NCBI RefSeq assembly: GCF_000988165.1
Contig: NW_020169296.1
Span: 62,001 to 126,000, forward strand
Source of the DNA: Vairimorpha ceranae
Lineage: Eukaryota; Microsporidia; Nosematidae
Direction of reading: 5' to 3'
Length of the DNA: 64,000 nucleotides
In this document: positions 10,543 through 19,441 of the stretch, piece by piece
How the letters are laid out: every line of letters begins with the position of its first letter
Numbering within the stretch: the first letter of the stretch is position 1
Notes under the pieces: generated by a model
Database searches by the model: none
What the model was told of the DNA's origin: nothing
What the model saw: only the letters and a program-made list of their open reading frames with translations
Made by a program: the position numbers and the translations under genes

Positions 10543-10989
10543 TTAGTGCTTCCTTTTATTTCTAAAACAGTATGAATGATCGTGTTTAATAAATTTGCAA
10601 AGTCTTTTTTTTTTTTTTGATAACCTACTTTTGTAAAATAGTTTTTTTACATTTATTAGAGGTAAAGAACACATTTCATCTATTACATAAGTACACAAAG
10701 AATATGGTAAAACAAGATTTGGATCAACAAAATTACCCAGCACGTCATCATCAGAATATTTAATAAACACATTCTTATACATTATATTTTGTGGAAAAAA
10801 TTGCATTTTAAAGTTTAACTCATCATCATTTATCAATGCCATATAGTCACAATCATAAGAACTGTCATTTTTAAATAGTTCGTTTAGATATAAACTGTTT
10901 AAGTATTCTCCTTCATGCGTCATCGTCATGTTTAGATATTCTGTGCTAGATGCAGTGATCAATGTAAAAAAATTGAACAAAAATTTCAT
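10543..10989 (-). CDS. Small secreted protein, 148 aa
   Basis: Unrecognised. A signal peptide (MKFLFNFFTLITASS) is followed by an acidic, Asn/Tyr-rich middle, four cysteines in the second half (CDYMAL, CTYVIDEMC, CKFIK) and a strongly basic tail ending NKRKH. A GCCCCA run directly before the ATG on the minus strand supports expression and this start. It is the third predicted secreted protein in the first 11 kb. Export is likely; function is unknown. Confidence 0.72.
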   Translation of the reverse strand: MKFLFNFFTLITASSTEYLNMTMTHEGEYLNSLYLNELFKNDSSYDCDYMALINDDELNFKMQFFPQNIMYKNVFIKYSDDDVLGNFVDPNLVLPYSLCTYVIDEMCSLPLINVKKLFYKSRLSKKKKRLCKFIKHDHSYCFRNKRKH

Positions 10990-11110
10990 TGGGGCTAGGA
11001 TTTTATATTTTATTTATCATTTTTTGATAAAAAGTATATTTTATAAACTTAAAATTAATAATAGTATATTATTTAATCAAGAAAAATATATTTTTAAAAA
11101 AATATTTGCT

Positions 11111-11356
11111 AAATATTTTCATTTAAACAAAAAGATTACTTACTTTAATATTTGAATAGTAAACGTAAAAATTATTGATTAAATATTTTTATTTTGAACA
11201 TAAAGATTATTTACTTAATATTTTCATTGTGAACATTAAAATTACTTACTTAATATTTTCATTGTAAATAAAAAAATTTTTATTAAATAGTTCATTTTGA
11301 ACATAAAAATTATTTATTAAATATTTTCATTGTAAACATAAAGATTATTTCTAAAT
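11111..11356. repeat. Tandem array, about seven 35-bp units
   Basis: Successive units share the core AATATTTTCATTGTAAACAT followed by an AAAATTATTTA-like second half, repeating about every 35 bases. The units diverge from one another at several positions, with the best pairs near 11216-11290 and 11320-11356. The array lies between the small secreted-protein gene and tRNA-Val and is non-coding. Confidence 0.75.
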
Positions 11357-11454
11357 AGGAGCTTTCACAATTTTTAAGAAAAGATATTAACAAAATTAAG
11401 ATAAAAAATATTATTTCAAATCGTCATTCTAAAAATTATTTTTTTTAAAAAAAT

Positions 11455-11526
11455 GTGACCTCCCAGGCTCGAACTGGGGACCTTCTGCGTGTTAGACAAA
11501 CGTGATAACCACTACACTAAGGTCAC
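11455..11526 (-). tRNA. tRNA-Val(AAC)
   Basis: On the minus strand a 72-nt cloverleaf reads GTGACCT...AGGTCAC (perfect 7-bp acceptor stem). The D arm contains TAGTGGTTA, the anticodon loop is CTAACAC (anticodon AAC, valine) on a 5-bp stem with wobble pairs, and the T arm is CCCAG-GTTCGAGC-CTGGG style. There is no intron and no encoded CCA. It is followed only 25 bases away by the divergent RING gene, so the two 5' regions nearly touch. Confidence 0.95.
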
Positions 11527-11551
11527 AATTATTCCGTGCGAAAAAATAATT

Positions 11552-11830
11552 ATGCATAATTGTAAATATTGTAATTTTACACCAGTGAGAAATTCTTCTC
11601 AAGCATGCCAAGATTGTTTATCCGAAATTAAGCATTACAGTATTTCAGAAGATATTTTAGAACTTCTTTTGCCATCTTATGATATTGTATGTTCTATATG
11701 TATTGAAGATATTACATGTAAAGATATTTATAAAGAATGTTACACATGTTACAATATGTTTCATTTTAATTGTATTTATAACTGGATAAAAATAAACAAG
11801 AAGTGCCCGCTATGTAGACACATCATGTAA
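11552..11830 (+). CDS. Small RING-finger protein (Listerin-type RING), 92 aa
   Basis: The N-terminal half has a first pair of CxxC motifs (CKYC, CQDC) that may bind one zinc. The C-terminal half is a RING: CSIC, then CYTC-x4-H-x2-C, then CPLC. The cross-brace uses C-x2-C-x4-H-x2-C instead of the common C-x-H-x2-C spacing, as in the C-terminal RING of Listerin/LTN1, followed by a typical Trp (YNWIK) and CPLCR. The protein is only 92 aa, so it is not a full Listerin. An E3 ubiquitin ligase role is likely for the domain; the target is unknown. The upstream frame runs open into the tRNA-Val gene, so I chose the first ATG outside the tRNA. Confidence 0.7.
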   Translation: MHNCKYCNFTPVRNSSQACQDCLSEIKHYSISEDILELLLPSYDIVCSICIEDITCKDIYKECYTCYNMFHFNCIYNWIKINKKCPLCRHIM

Positions 11831-12468
11831 CACATTAAATTTGTATTAATAAATGTTAGCCTCTTCTTTTAAACATTAAGTGCATAGATATGCTTTATGA
11901 TTATCTTCTTATTTTTTAATAAAAAATAAAATTTAGGTTAAAATGGCGATAAAAGATTTATCACATCTTTACATAACTTAAATTGTTGTAATATATTTTA
12001 ATTTAGAAAGTAAAAATATTAATGTTTTTACTTGATTTATTTTCTAAATAAAATATTTTTTTTGTTTTTAAAATAACATTGTTACGCCACAAACATGACA
12101 AATAATTGTTTTGGGATTTTTAAAACAAAACTGATGGTCTGAAACAGTGTTTTTGAATAAAACAATGTTTTAGAAATTATTATTAAAAGAAAAATAATTT
12201 AAAAATTATGCGTGAAGCAACTAAGAAGGGTATTAAAAAGCTATCGGGCTCTAGAGATCGTTATAATAAATAGTTTTATTGAAAAATATTACAAGTTTGG
12301 TACTTACCTTACCCTTCGGGGCAAGGCAAAAATGTTTGCAATTTGTCATAAAACTGTCAATTAAAATCTTACATTAGATAAGTTTTACAAGTGAATCTAT
12401 AAAAAAAACTTTTATAATAAATTTATTAACTAATATTTTTGTAAATTTACACCCATTACATTTTACTA
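11831..12468. other. Intergenic stretch with a possible structured RNA
   Basis: No protein gene is seen. Two segments are richer in G+C than the surroundings, about 12210-12260 and 12297-12330. The second contains a strong hairpin listed separately. Confidence 0.55.
12190..12365. ncRNA. Candidate structured ncRNA, strand uncertain
   Basis: At 12304-12329 eleven-base arms flank a TTCG loop. On the plus strand two A-C mismatches interrupt the stem. On the minus strand those become G-U pairs, giving a continuous 11-bp stem (TTGCCTTGCCC/GGGTAAGGTAA) with a CGAA loop. The plus strand also contains TACTTACCTT, identical to the 5'-splice-site-pairing end of U1 snRNA, but no convincing U1 body or Sm site follows. 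A second G+C-richer island (12210-12260) may belong to the same transcript. The evidence is structural only. Confidence 0.3.
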
Positions 12469-12840
12469 ATGATTTACAACTTTTTCATTATAAACAGTTC
12501 AGGATCTATGGTTTATAATTATCAAAAAGACACCAAATTAACAACAAATCAGCTTTTAATTCTCTGTGGTACACTTCACTCGTTAGGATGTATGATACAA
12601 GAGATAAATAATAAGAGTAGTCATGTATTCTATTTTAATTATACAACAAAAATAATTACATTTTATAAAACGGCAACAGATCTCTCTTTTATTATTATTT
12701 CTGATAAAAAACAAGCAGAAATAATTAACAAAATACATAAAGATTTTTGTAAGTACATAATGTTAAATCCTTTCTACATATTAGACATGCCAATACATTG
12801 TAAAAAATTTGATCCTACAAAATATTTTAATTCAAATTAA
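12469..12840 (+). CDS. TRS23: TRAPP complex subunit TRAPPC4/Trs23
   Basis: A core subunit of TRAPP, the multisubunit exchange factor that activates Ypt1/Rab1 in ER-Golgi traffic. The N-terminus IYNFFIINSSGSMVY is the longin-type first strand and turn of the sybindin family. Then come LLILCGTLHSLGCM (human MFHSLFAI), LSFIIISDKKQAEIINKI (human IKFVVLADPRQAG), and the diagnostic end LNPFYILDMPIHCKKFD (human LKNPFYSLEMPIRCELFD). At 123 aa it lacks the insertion of the 219-aa human protein. An ACACCC run lies about 20 bases upstream. TRAPPC5 is encoded at 23744. It is convergent with RPB2, 9 bases apart. Confidence 0.85.
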   Translation: MIYNFFIINSSGSMVYNYQKDTKLTTNQLLILCGTLHSLGCMIQEINNKSSHVFYFNYTTKIITFYKTATDLSFIIISDKKQAEIINKIHKDFCKYIMLNPFYILDMPIHCKKFDPTKYFNSN

Positions 12841-12849
12841 AAATAATAT

Positions 12850-15800
12850 TTATTCAGTCTTAATTCTAGGTGCAATATTCATACCCATTAATTCTTGTAT
12901 AAGTAGTTTAAAAGCGTAAGGTATTTCTACTAAACTTAAATTAGTCCTGTTATTACATCCTTTACATTCATTATATCTTTTTGTATCAATAGCTATTAAT
13001 CCACACAAATCACATATACAACACGTATATGGATCACTAACATCCATAAGTCTTTCTTTTAAAAAAGCTGACGCACCATGCGAAATAATACAATCGCGCT
13101 CCATTTCACCAAAACGTAAACCTCCATCCCGCGATCTTCCTTCAACGGGCTGTCGAGTCAAAATCTGTAAAGGACCTTTAGCTCTAGCATGAATCTTATC
13201 ATCAACCATATGCTTAAGCCTTTGATAATAAGTAGGGCCAATATAAATCTGTGCCCTTAATTTATGACCTGTCATGCCATTGTACATAACTTCAAATCCT
13301 CTTTGCTGGTAATTGTACTCTTTTAACTTTTCACTAATATTGTCAACTGTAACTCCATTAAACGGAGTTGCATCTCCTTCTTCGCCTGTAAGAGCACAAG
13401 TCTTTCCCATTAAACATTCAATAAGATGCCCTATAGTCATTCTGCTAGGTATAGCATGAGGATTAATAATAATATCTGGCACTATACCTTCAGAAGTAAA
13501 TGGCATATCTTCTTGATTTAATGTTATTCCTACTGTACCTTTTTGCGCATGTCTTGATGCAAATTTATCACCCATTTGTGGAATTCTACAACTTCTTACC
13601 TTTACTTTAGCAAATTTATATCCTTCTTTATTTGTTACAATAACACTGTCAACAAAACCATCTTCAGTTCTTCTCATTGATGTACTACTATCTTTTTTAA
13701 GATAAACAGGATTTCCCTTTGTACTTCTTTCAGGATCTAAAATTGGACTAACCTTTCCTATAAGCACATCATCTCCTGTAACTCTAGTACCAGTCGGTAT
13801 TATACCATCATTGTCTAATTTACTATAATTAAGATTTCTCATTCTAATCACTTCACTTCTGAGAGGTTTACAAAATTCTTCATGTGTTCCTGGTCTTGTT
13901 GTATTTTCTTGATCAGTGTATGTCCTGTAAAAGAAGCTTCTAAACAATCCTCGATCAATAGCACTTTGATTCATAATAATACTATCTTCTTGATTGTAAC
14001 CTGTGTAAGATGCAATAGCCACAATAGCATTCTGTCCAGGAGGTAATTCCTTAAATCTAATGTATTCCATACTTTTAGTAGTTACTAACGGCTTTTGTGG
14101 ATAAAAAAGAATATTGCTTAACGTGTCCATTCTTAACATAAAATTAGTCGCATAAATTCCCATGGCCTGTTTAACCATAGCACTCTGATAAGTATTACGC
14201 GGGCTTTGGTTGTGATCGGGAAAAGGAATGACTGATGCGCAAATACCTAAAATTGTAGCAGGATGAATTTCACAATGCGTATAATTGATATTTAAATCTT
14301 CCGAGGCTCTCAAATCTTTTTTAACAGAATTCAGTTGATCTGGTGACATGGCAATCATAGAAACTTCTTCCTCTTCAACATCTAAAAATTCAATAAGTCC
14401 ATTTTCGATAAAATCATTCCAAGTACATCTCTTTATCTCTTCTTTGTTAGAATAAGCTTCATCGATACATAACTTATTATTCTTTACAACAAAAAGTGGT
14501 CTACAAGGTCGACCAGAATCAGACTGTATTTTAATCTCTTTTTCTCTAATATCCCTAATAATACTGACTTCTTTGTCAATCTCAAGCGTTCTTCTTAACA
14601 TTCTAAGTGAACTAATTAAATATTCCGGATCTTCATGAATACCAACCCATACACCATTTACAAAAACTTTTGTAGCATTTTGTAACTGAAGATGAGAAAT
14701 TTCTTCTAAACTTTCTAAACCACATTCTTCTAAAAATTCAACAATGGGCTCAGAAGATGAACCAACTGAAATATATGCCATTAATGATAAATTTTTAACA
14801 AGACCACAAGCTTGTCCTTCGGGTGTCTCTGCTGGACAAATCATTCCCCAGTGAGTGTTATGCAATTGACGAGGTTTAGCAAGTTTTCCTTCTTTTTCAA
14901 TTGGTGTATTTACTCTTCGAAGATGACTTAAAGTAGATACAAAATTATATCTATTTAGTACCTGCGCTACACCCGCCTTAGATTGCATAGCATGCGCCTG
15001 ATCTCCCCAATTACCAGTAGCAATTGCATAACGAAATCCTTGTGCAATAGTGCTTGCTTTAAGTCCCAATGCAATATTAAAATCTCGCCCTCCTTCAATG
15101 CATTTCTGCATGTGTTTAGCAGTTTCTGAACATAACTTTTTGTACAATGAACGAAACAATGAAGCCAATAATGGACCGGCCAAATCCATTCTTTTCTTTC
15201 CATAATGATCTCTATCATCCTCACGTTTCCTACCAAGTGCCACAAGTAGTAATTTCTGAACCATATAACCTAAAAAATATGCCTTTTTAGTCTCACAAAA
15301 CTCTTGAGTGCCGATATGAGGCAATAATTCTTTTGCTAGCAAATCTTTAGCAAAATTTATTCGTTTTTCGCGCGAAGATCCGACAGGTGCAGCTCTTTTA
15401 CCAATATAATCAAGTGCAACATTTTGATCTTGTACAACAGCAGATTCCAAAATACTTTCTTTTAATAAATCAAACATTTCATCATCATTTGTTGTTATAA
15501 TATGATCAGTAATTTCTTTATCACTAAGAAAACCAAGAGCTCTGTAAATAATAAAAAGAGGTATTTCTTGTTTAGCGTACGGTATTGACACTCTAATCAC
15601 ATTTGGATTTCTACACAACTTAAGAGAAACAGCACTTGGATTCTTAGCTCCTTTTTCAGGGACAGATCTAATCTCGGCATAATGAGAATAAGAAGCAGGC
15701 TGCGATTTTTTAAAAACATAAATAGTATTAGAAGCCATTCTTTCTTGTGCAATAATAACCTTTTCTGATCCATTTATAATAAAATATCCACCAACATCAT

Positions 15801-16281
15801 ATTCACATTCACCAATTTTAATAAGTTCTTCCTCTGATAATTTGTAAGTACTACAATATGAAGATTTTACCATCACTGGTAAACTTCCGAAAGGTATTCT
15901 TGAATATCTGTGCTGATCAACTACTCCGCTTTCACTTTCTGTCGTTTTAACAATATCAATATATAATTGTGAAAGATATGTAATATCTCTAAGCCTAGCT
16001 TCATTAGGTGTAAGTGTAATTGTCGTGCCATCTGCCTCAGTATACGAAGGAGGTTTAGAAACATAAATTTGTCCAAATTTTAAAGTAATTTTTTTTCTCG
16101 TTTCATTACCGGCAGAAAGGGTAGATTGTACAGTTATTAGTGGTGATTCATCGATAACTTCTTGCATTTTAGTTTTAACAAATTGATCAAATGAATCTAT
16201 CTGTTGTCCAACAAGACCTTTTTGTTCAAAAAATTTGCTAATAATGTCCCAACTATATTCTTTTCCATATTTAAGTTCCAT
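12850..16281 (-). CDS. RPB2: RNA polymerase II second-largest subunit RPB2
   Basis: Catalytic-core subunit of nuclear RNA polymerase II, 1143 aa (about 1224 in yeast). The N-terminus WDIISKFFEQKGLVGQQIDS identifies Pol II rather than Pol I or III. Conserved blocks follow in order: GGYFIINGSEKVIIAQER, the fork region (NTHWGMICPAETPEGQACG), GYNQEDSIIMNQSAIDRG (metal-site and wall region), the hybrid-binding segment CRIPQMGDKFASRHAQKGTVG with its invariant Lys and His, and RDGGLRFGEMERDCIISHG near the clamp. The C-terminal zinc site uses CCICDLCG and CKGC. ACCCCTAAA precedes the ATG. The gene is complete with no visible defect, and ends 9 bases from TRS23. Confidence 0.97.
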   Translation of the reverse strand: MELKYGKEYSWDIISKFFEQKGLVGQQIDSFDQFVKTKMQEVIDESPLITVQSTLSAGNETRKKITLKFGQIYVSKPPSYTEADGTTITLTPNEARLRDITYLSQLYIDIVKTTESESGVVDQHRYSRIPFGSLPVMVKSSYCSTYKLSEEELIKIGECEYDVGGYFIINGSEKVIIAQERMASNTIYVFKKSQPASYSHYAEIRSVPEKGAKNPSAVSLKLCRNPNVIRVSIPYAKQEIPLFIIYRALGFLSDKEITDHIITTNDDEMFDLLKESILESAVVQDQNVALDYIGKRAAPVGSSREKRINFAKDLLAKELLPHIGTQEFCETKKAYFLGYMVQKLLLVALGRKREDDRDHYGKKRMDLAGPLLASLFRSLYKKLCSETAKHMQKCIEGGRDFNIALGLKASTIAQGFRYAIATGNWGDQAHAMQSKAGVAQVLNRYNFVSTLSHLRRVNTPIEKEGKLAKPRQLHNTHWGMICPAETPEGQACGLVKNLSLMAYISVGSSSEPIVEFLEECGLESLEEISHLQLQNATKVFVNGVWVGIHEDPEYLISSLRMLRRTLEIDKEVSIIRDIREKEIKIQSDSGRPCRPLFVVKNNKLCIDEAYSNKEEIKRCTWNDFIENGLIEFLDVEEEEVSMIAMSPDQLNSVKKDLRASEDLNINYTHCEIHPATILGICASVIPFPDHNQSPRNTYQSAMVKQAMGIYATNFMLRMDTLSNILFYPQKPLVTTKSMEYIRFKELPPGQNAIVAIASYTGYNQEDSIIMNQSAIDRGLFRSFFYRTYTDQENTTRPGTHEEFCKPLRSEVIRMRNLNYSKLDNDGIIPTGTRVTGDDVLIGKVSPILDPERSTKGNPVYLKKDSSTSMRRTEDGFVDSVIVTNKEGYKFAKVKVRSCRIPQMGDKFASRHAQKGTVGITLNQEDMPFTSEGIVPDIIINPHAIPSRMTIGHLIECLMGKTCALTGEEGDATPFNGVTVDNISEKLKEYNYQQRGFEVMYNGMTGHKLRAQIYIGPTYYQRLKHMVDDKIHARAKGPLQILTRQPVEGRSRDGGLRFGEMERDCIISHGASAFLKERLMDVSDPYTCCICDLCGLIAIDTKRYNECKGCNNRTNLSLVEIPYAFKLLIQELMGMNIAPRIKTE

Positions 16282-16592
16282 TTTAGGGGTTAAAATACAT
16301 TGAATTTATATTTTAAATACAAATATCTATTTTAACATTTTTTTTTTTGCTAATAAATAAGCAACCAAGACTAAATAAAAAAATAAACAAAATTTTAAAT
16401 AGACTAAATAACACTACAAGATAAAAAATATAAATCTTTATAAAAACTCCTTTTATACTTTTTTAAAAACATTTTTGATATTTAAAGTAACTTATAACTC
16501 TAGTTTATACTTTACGTATAATTAACTAAAAATACTGTTTTTATTAACACTCATGATATTTTTTTTGTAAAAATTTGAAATCAATGCCCAAA
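16282..16592. other. Divergent promoter region RPB2 / TAN1-like
   Basis: About 310 AT-rich bases separate the two divergent starts. CCC runs lie next to each ATG. I see nothing else in it. Confidence 0.6.
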
Positions 16593-17174
16593 ATGAAAGG
16601 TGGATTCTTTGTGTCTTGTAAAAAAGGAAAAGAAAAAAAGGCTTTTTTAGAACTTCAGACAATACTAAATTCTTTTATTAGTAATAGTGAGCTACAAAAA
16701 GATTATTGTACATTTAATGTCGCAGAAGAAATTGAAGATGAACTAAAAAATTTGAGAACATCGTATTTCTCCATACATTTTACCTATAAAAGTTTACTTT
16801 ATGTTTCTAATTCCTCAACATTCTTATCTTCAAAATTATTTCGAATGCTTAAGGAAAGGCACGTACTTTTAGAATATGTACACAGAATATTTCCATTAGA
16901 CCACTATTTTACGTACAATGCTGAATATATAAAAAAACTGATAAGTAATATTGATAAAAGCTTAACTTTCAAAATTGAGTATAAAGAAACATTTGCTGTC
17001 AAAAATTCAAAAAAGGAAGTTTTTAAAACAATTACAGGTACTTTGCAGGGAATGAAAGTGGACCTAAAAAATCCACACTATCTAATTTTAGTTCAAGTCT
17101 TAAAAAATGATTTAGGAATAACAATTCTAGAAAATTTTACAGACTCTTTTAATTTTTCAAGAAATCTAAATTAA
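16593..17174 (+). CDS. TAN1: THUMP-domain tRNA acetylation adaptor, TAN1-like
   Basis: Tan1/THUMPD1 binds tRNA and assists the acetyltransferase Kre33/NAT10 in making ac4C12 in tRNA-Ser and tRNA-Leu. The protein opens with GGFFVSCKKGKEKKAFLE, the family's Gly-rich start (G-x-L-x-T-C-x-x-GKE). A long linker ends at a THUMP domain: LTFKIEYKETFAVKNSKKEV, then VDLKNPHYLILVQVLKNDLG, the canonical DLxNPxxxIxVxVxK pattern. The frame continues upstream through MPK to a TTG, but CCCAAA sits immediately before the ATG at 16593, so that start is preferred (193 aa; the ATG at 16584 is the alternative). It is divergent from RPB2. Confidence 0.75.
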   Translation: MKGGFFVSCKKGKEKKAFLELQTILNSFISNSELQKDYCTFNVAEEIEDELKNLRTSYFSIHFTYKSLLYVSNSSTFLSSKLFRMLKERHVLLEYVHRIFPLDHYFTYNAEYIKKLISNIDKSLTFKIEYKETFAVKNSKKEVFKTITGTLQGMKVDLKNPHYLILVQVLKNDLGITILENFTDSFNFSRNLN

Positions 17175-17334
17175 ATAAATTTTATAATTTGTTGATGTTT
17201 TGTTTGTTTGTAAATTTTATGCAATATATTACATACAATGCGTTGAAAATTTAAAACATTTCAAATATCTCAATGTTGACATATGATGAGATACTTGACT
17301 GGAGTAAACACATACTTACATTTCAAATAAGCCC

Positions 17335-17904
17335 ATGGTTTCTAGTAACACATCTTGTGATACCAACACAATGACTTACTATCAAGAACTCAAAACCGCC
17401 ATATTTATATTTATAAACTTATTTTCTTTACTTAATTATGCGATTCTTGGAGCAAAAATATCAAACATTGGTGAAAATACTTCTATCGGAACAATCTTTA
17501 GTATAAAGGTTATTAATGTATTTTATATTTGCCTAATTATCTTCATAGGCGTAAGATTCTTTGCTTTTTTTATTGGAAGAGATTTAAATGATTTATTACT
17601 TCATAGATCATTAAATTCTGGAGGGACTAGAATAAAATTGCGAGTTTTAGCGATACTAATTCTGATAGAGATGCTTGTTTTCGGTACATATTTTATATAC
17701 ATACTGTATCTTTTTAATATACTGCATGATAATACAGCACGATGCATTTTAATTCTTATTTGTACATCACACATTTTAAACATTTTTAATTTATACATGA
17801 TAAATTACATACACCCTGATCTATGTGGATTTAAATACAAAAACCGTGTTAATAATTATTTTAATCGATTAGAAAGTGAAAGACAGGCAATTTCGTCCGT
17901 ATAA
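17335..17904 (+). CDS. Four-pass membrane protein, unknown, 189 aa
   Basis: Four hydrophobic helices are clear at about residues 18-40, 56-79, 100-125 and 135-157. Short polar loops separate them and a hydrophilic tail ends in RLESERQAISSV. I do not recognise a family. GCCC touches the ATG (the bases read GCCCATGG), strongly supporting the start. It runs convergently into the POT transporter gene with 18 bases between stops. Candidate locations are endomembranes or the plasma membrane; the sequence does not decide. Confidence 0.75.
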   Translation: MVSSNTSCDTNTMTYYQELKTAIFIFINLFSLLNYAILGAKISNIGENTSIGTIFSIKVINVFYICLIIFIGVRFFAFFIGRDLNDLLLHRSLNSGGTRIKLRVLAILILIEMLVFGTYFIYILYLFNILHDNTARCILILICTSHILNIFNLYMINYIHPDLCGFKYKNRVNNYFNRLESERQAISSV

Positions 17905-17922
17905 ATAAAAATTTAATTTTTT

Positions 17923-19365
17923 TTATTTATTTTTTATGTAAGTAGCCTCATACTTAAACAAATATAAAGCCGCAATAAGTCCTAAAAATGAATAAATAAA
18001 AAAATTAAATGTTTCGGATTCTATTACACTTAGAAATGATGTTATACTAAGCGCAGAATATATTATTACGAGAAAATTTCCGAAAGTGACTGTTAGTAAC
18101 CATGCAGCCAATATTGACGTTTTAATTGTGTCAGGTGCTTCTGAATATGCGAATTCTAAACCTGTCATATTTAACAAAATTTCACCTGCAGTTAATAAAA
18201 TATATTGAGGTAATTGCCATAAAATACATATTTTGCTATTTGAAGCGCTAGATAAAAAAATTGCATGTTCTAAAATCGCCGAAACCAAGAAACTTACAGA
18301 TGCTAAAAAAATCCCGCTTGCCATTTTTTTAATTGGCGTTAATTTAAAACCTAAAGATTCAATAAAAGGGTATAGGCACTGCGAAAATAATGGTATAAAA
18401 CATAAAATAAATATAGAATTCCATGTTTGCATTTGCGATGAAAGAATTTTGAATTCTGAGTTAAAAAACGCTGCTTTTGTACTCATTTTAAATCCTTGCT
18501 CAACCCAAGTAGATGACTGTTGATCGTAAAGCATCCAAAAAAAAGCAACTGGCAAAAACAACTTAAATAGGTTTTTGTAACAAAATTTTTTTGATTGTTT
18601 TTCAAAAATTTCTTTTGCTATACTGTCTTCATCTAGGCTTTTGGTGTTGTTTTTATTTGAATTAAATAGGTTTTTTAATTTTCCGCACATATCTATAAGT
18701 TTTTGTTTATTAGGTCTTTTTTTAATGTAATGTTTTGATCCTAAAAAAAATAGTACAATAGAAATAAAAAGCAAGAAACTTGAACTTCCAAAAGCTAGTG
18801 GATAACATGTTTCTTTACCAAAGCATGAAGCATCAGCCATAATTGGCACAAAAAATGTGGATATCATACTTCCCATATTTATAGCAAAATAAAAAAAACT
18901 AAAAAACTTATTTAGTTTTTTATGATCTCCATTGTCACCAATTTGATCTCCTCCAAATGCTGCAACACAAGGCTTAATACCACCTGTTCCAAATGAAATT
19001 AACCCCAAACCAAGATAAATTAAATATGTTAGTTTATTTGTATATGAACTAAAAGCAACCAATAATGTACCTAAAAAATAGACTATACTTAGATATAGTA
19101 TTGTTTTGTACTTTCCTAAAAATATATCAGAAATTAATCCACCGAATAATGTAAACATGTAGCACATCGACACGAAAAAATGCACAACGAAAATTGCCAA
19201 TTTGTTCGACAAATTTAATTCATTTCTTAGAAAACTGAATAAAACTGTTTTTAAAGCGTAAAAGCTGTATCTTTCACAGAACTCATTAGCTATAATTAAA
19301 TATGGAATAGTTTTCTTGATCATAATATTTATAAACTTGAAAATTTTATTTTTATTTTGAAACAT
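17923..19365 (-). CDS. POT/PTR2-family proton-coupled oligopeptide transporter
   Basis: A 480-aa, roughly 12-helix transporter of the POT (SLC15/PTR2) family, which imports di- and tripeptides with protons and would supply host-derived nitrogen. The N-terminal helix carries the proton-coupling ExxER signature (NEFCERYSFYALKTVL). Next comes the GGLISDIFLGKYKTI loop motif, then the PTR2 signature region GLGLISFGTGGIKPCVAAFG followed by GDQ, and FFSFFYFAINMGS. The second half has the typical FFWMLYDQQSSTWVEQG (usually FWALFDQQGSRW) and the helix with GEILLNMTGLEFAYS. GGGTCACAC lies about 17 bases upstream of the first ATG. An in-frame ATG at 19323 is an alternative start. Confidence 0.92.
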   Translation of the reverse strand: MFQNKNKIFKFINIMIKKTIPYLIIANEFCERYSFYALKTVLFSFLRNELNLSNKLAIFVVHFFVSMCYMFTLFGGLISDIFLGKYKTILYLSIVYFLGTLLVAFSSYTNKLTYLIYLGLGLISFGTGGIKPCVAAFGGDQIGDNGDHKKLNKFFSFFYFAINMGSMISTFFVPIMADASCFGKETCYPLAFGSSSFLLFISIVLFFLGSKHYIKKRPNKQKLIDMCGKLKNLFNSNKNNTKSLDEDSIAKEIFEKQSKKFCYKNLFKLFLPVAFFWMLYDQQSSTWVEQGFKMSTKAAFFNSEFKILSSQMQTWNSIFILCFIPLFSQCLYPFIESLGFKLTPIKKMASGIFLASVSFLVSAILEHAIFLSSASNSKICILWQLPQYILLTAGEILLNMTGLEFAYSEAPDTIKTSILAAWLLTVTFGNFLVIIYSALSITSFLSVIESETFNFFIYSFLGLIAALYLFKYEATYIKNK

Positions 19366-19441
19366 ATAGAAAACAATGTGTGACCCTTTTAAAATGACAA
19401 ATGATTAATAAGGTATAAAAAATCCTGTTTTAAGGAGAATC

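Noticed and set aside
14967..15245. Alternative minus-strand frame inside RPB2
   Set aside because: Lies wholly within the conserved RPB2 coding sequence in another frame; a shadow frame.
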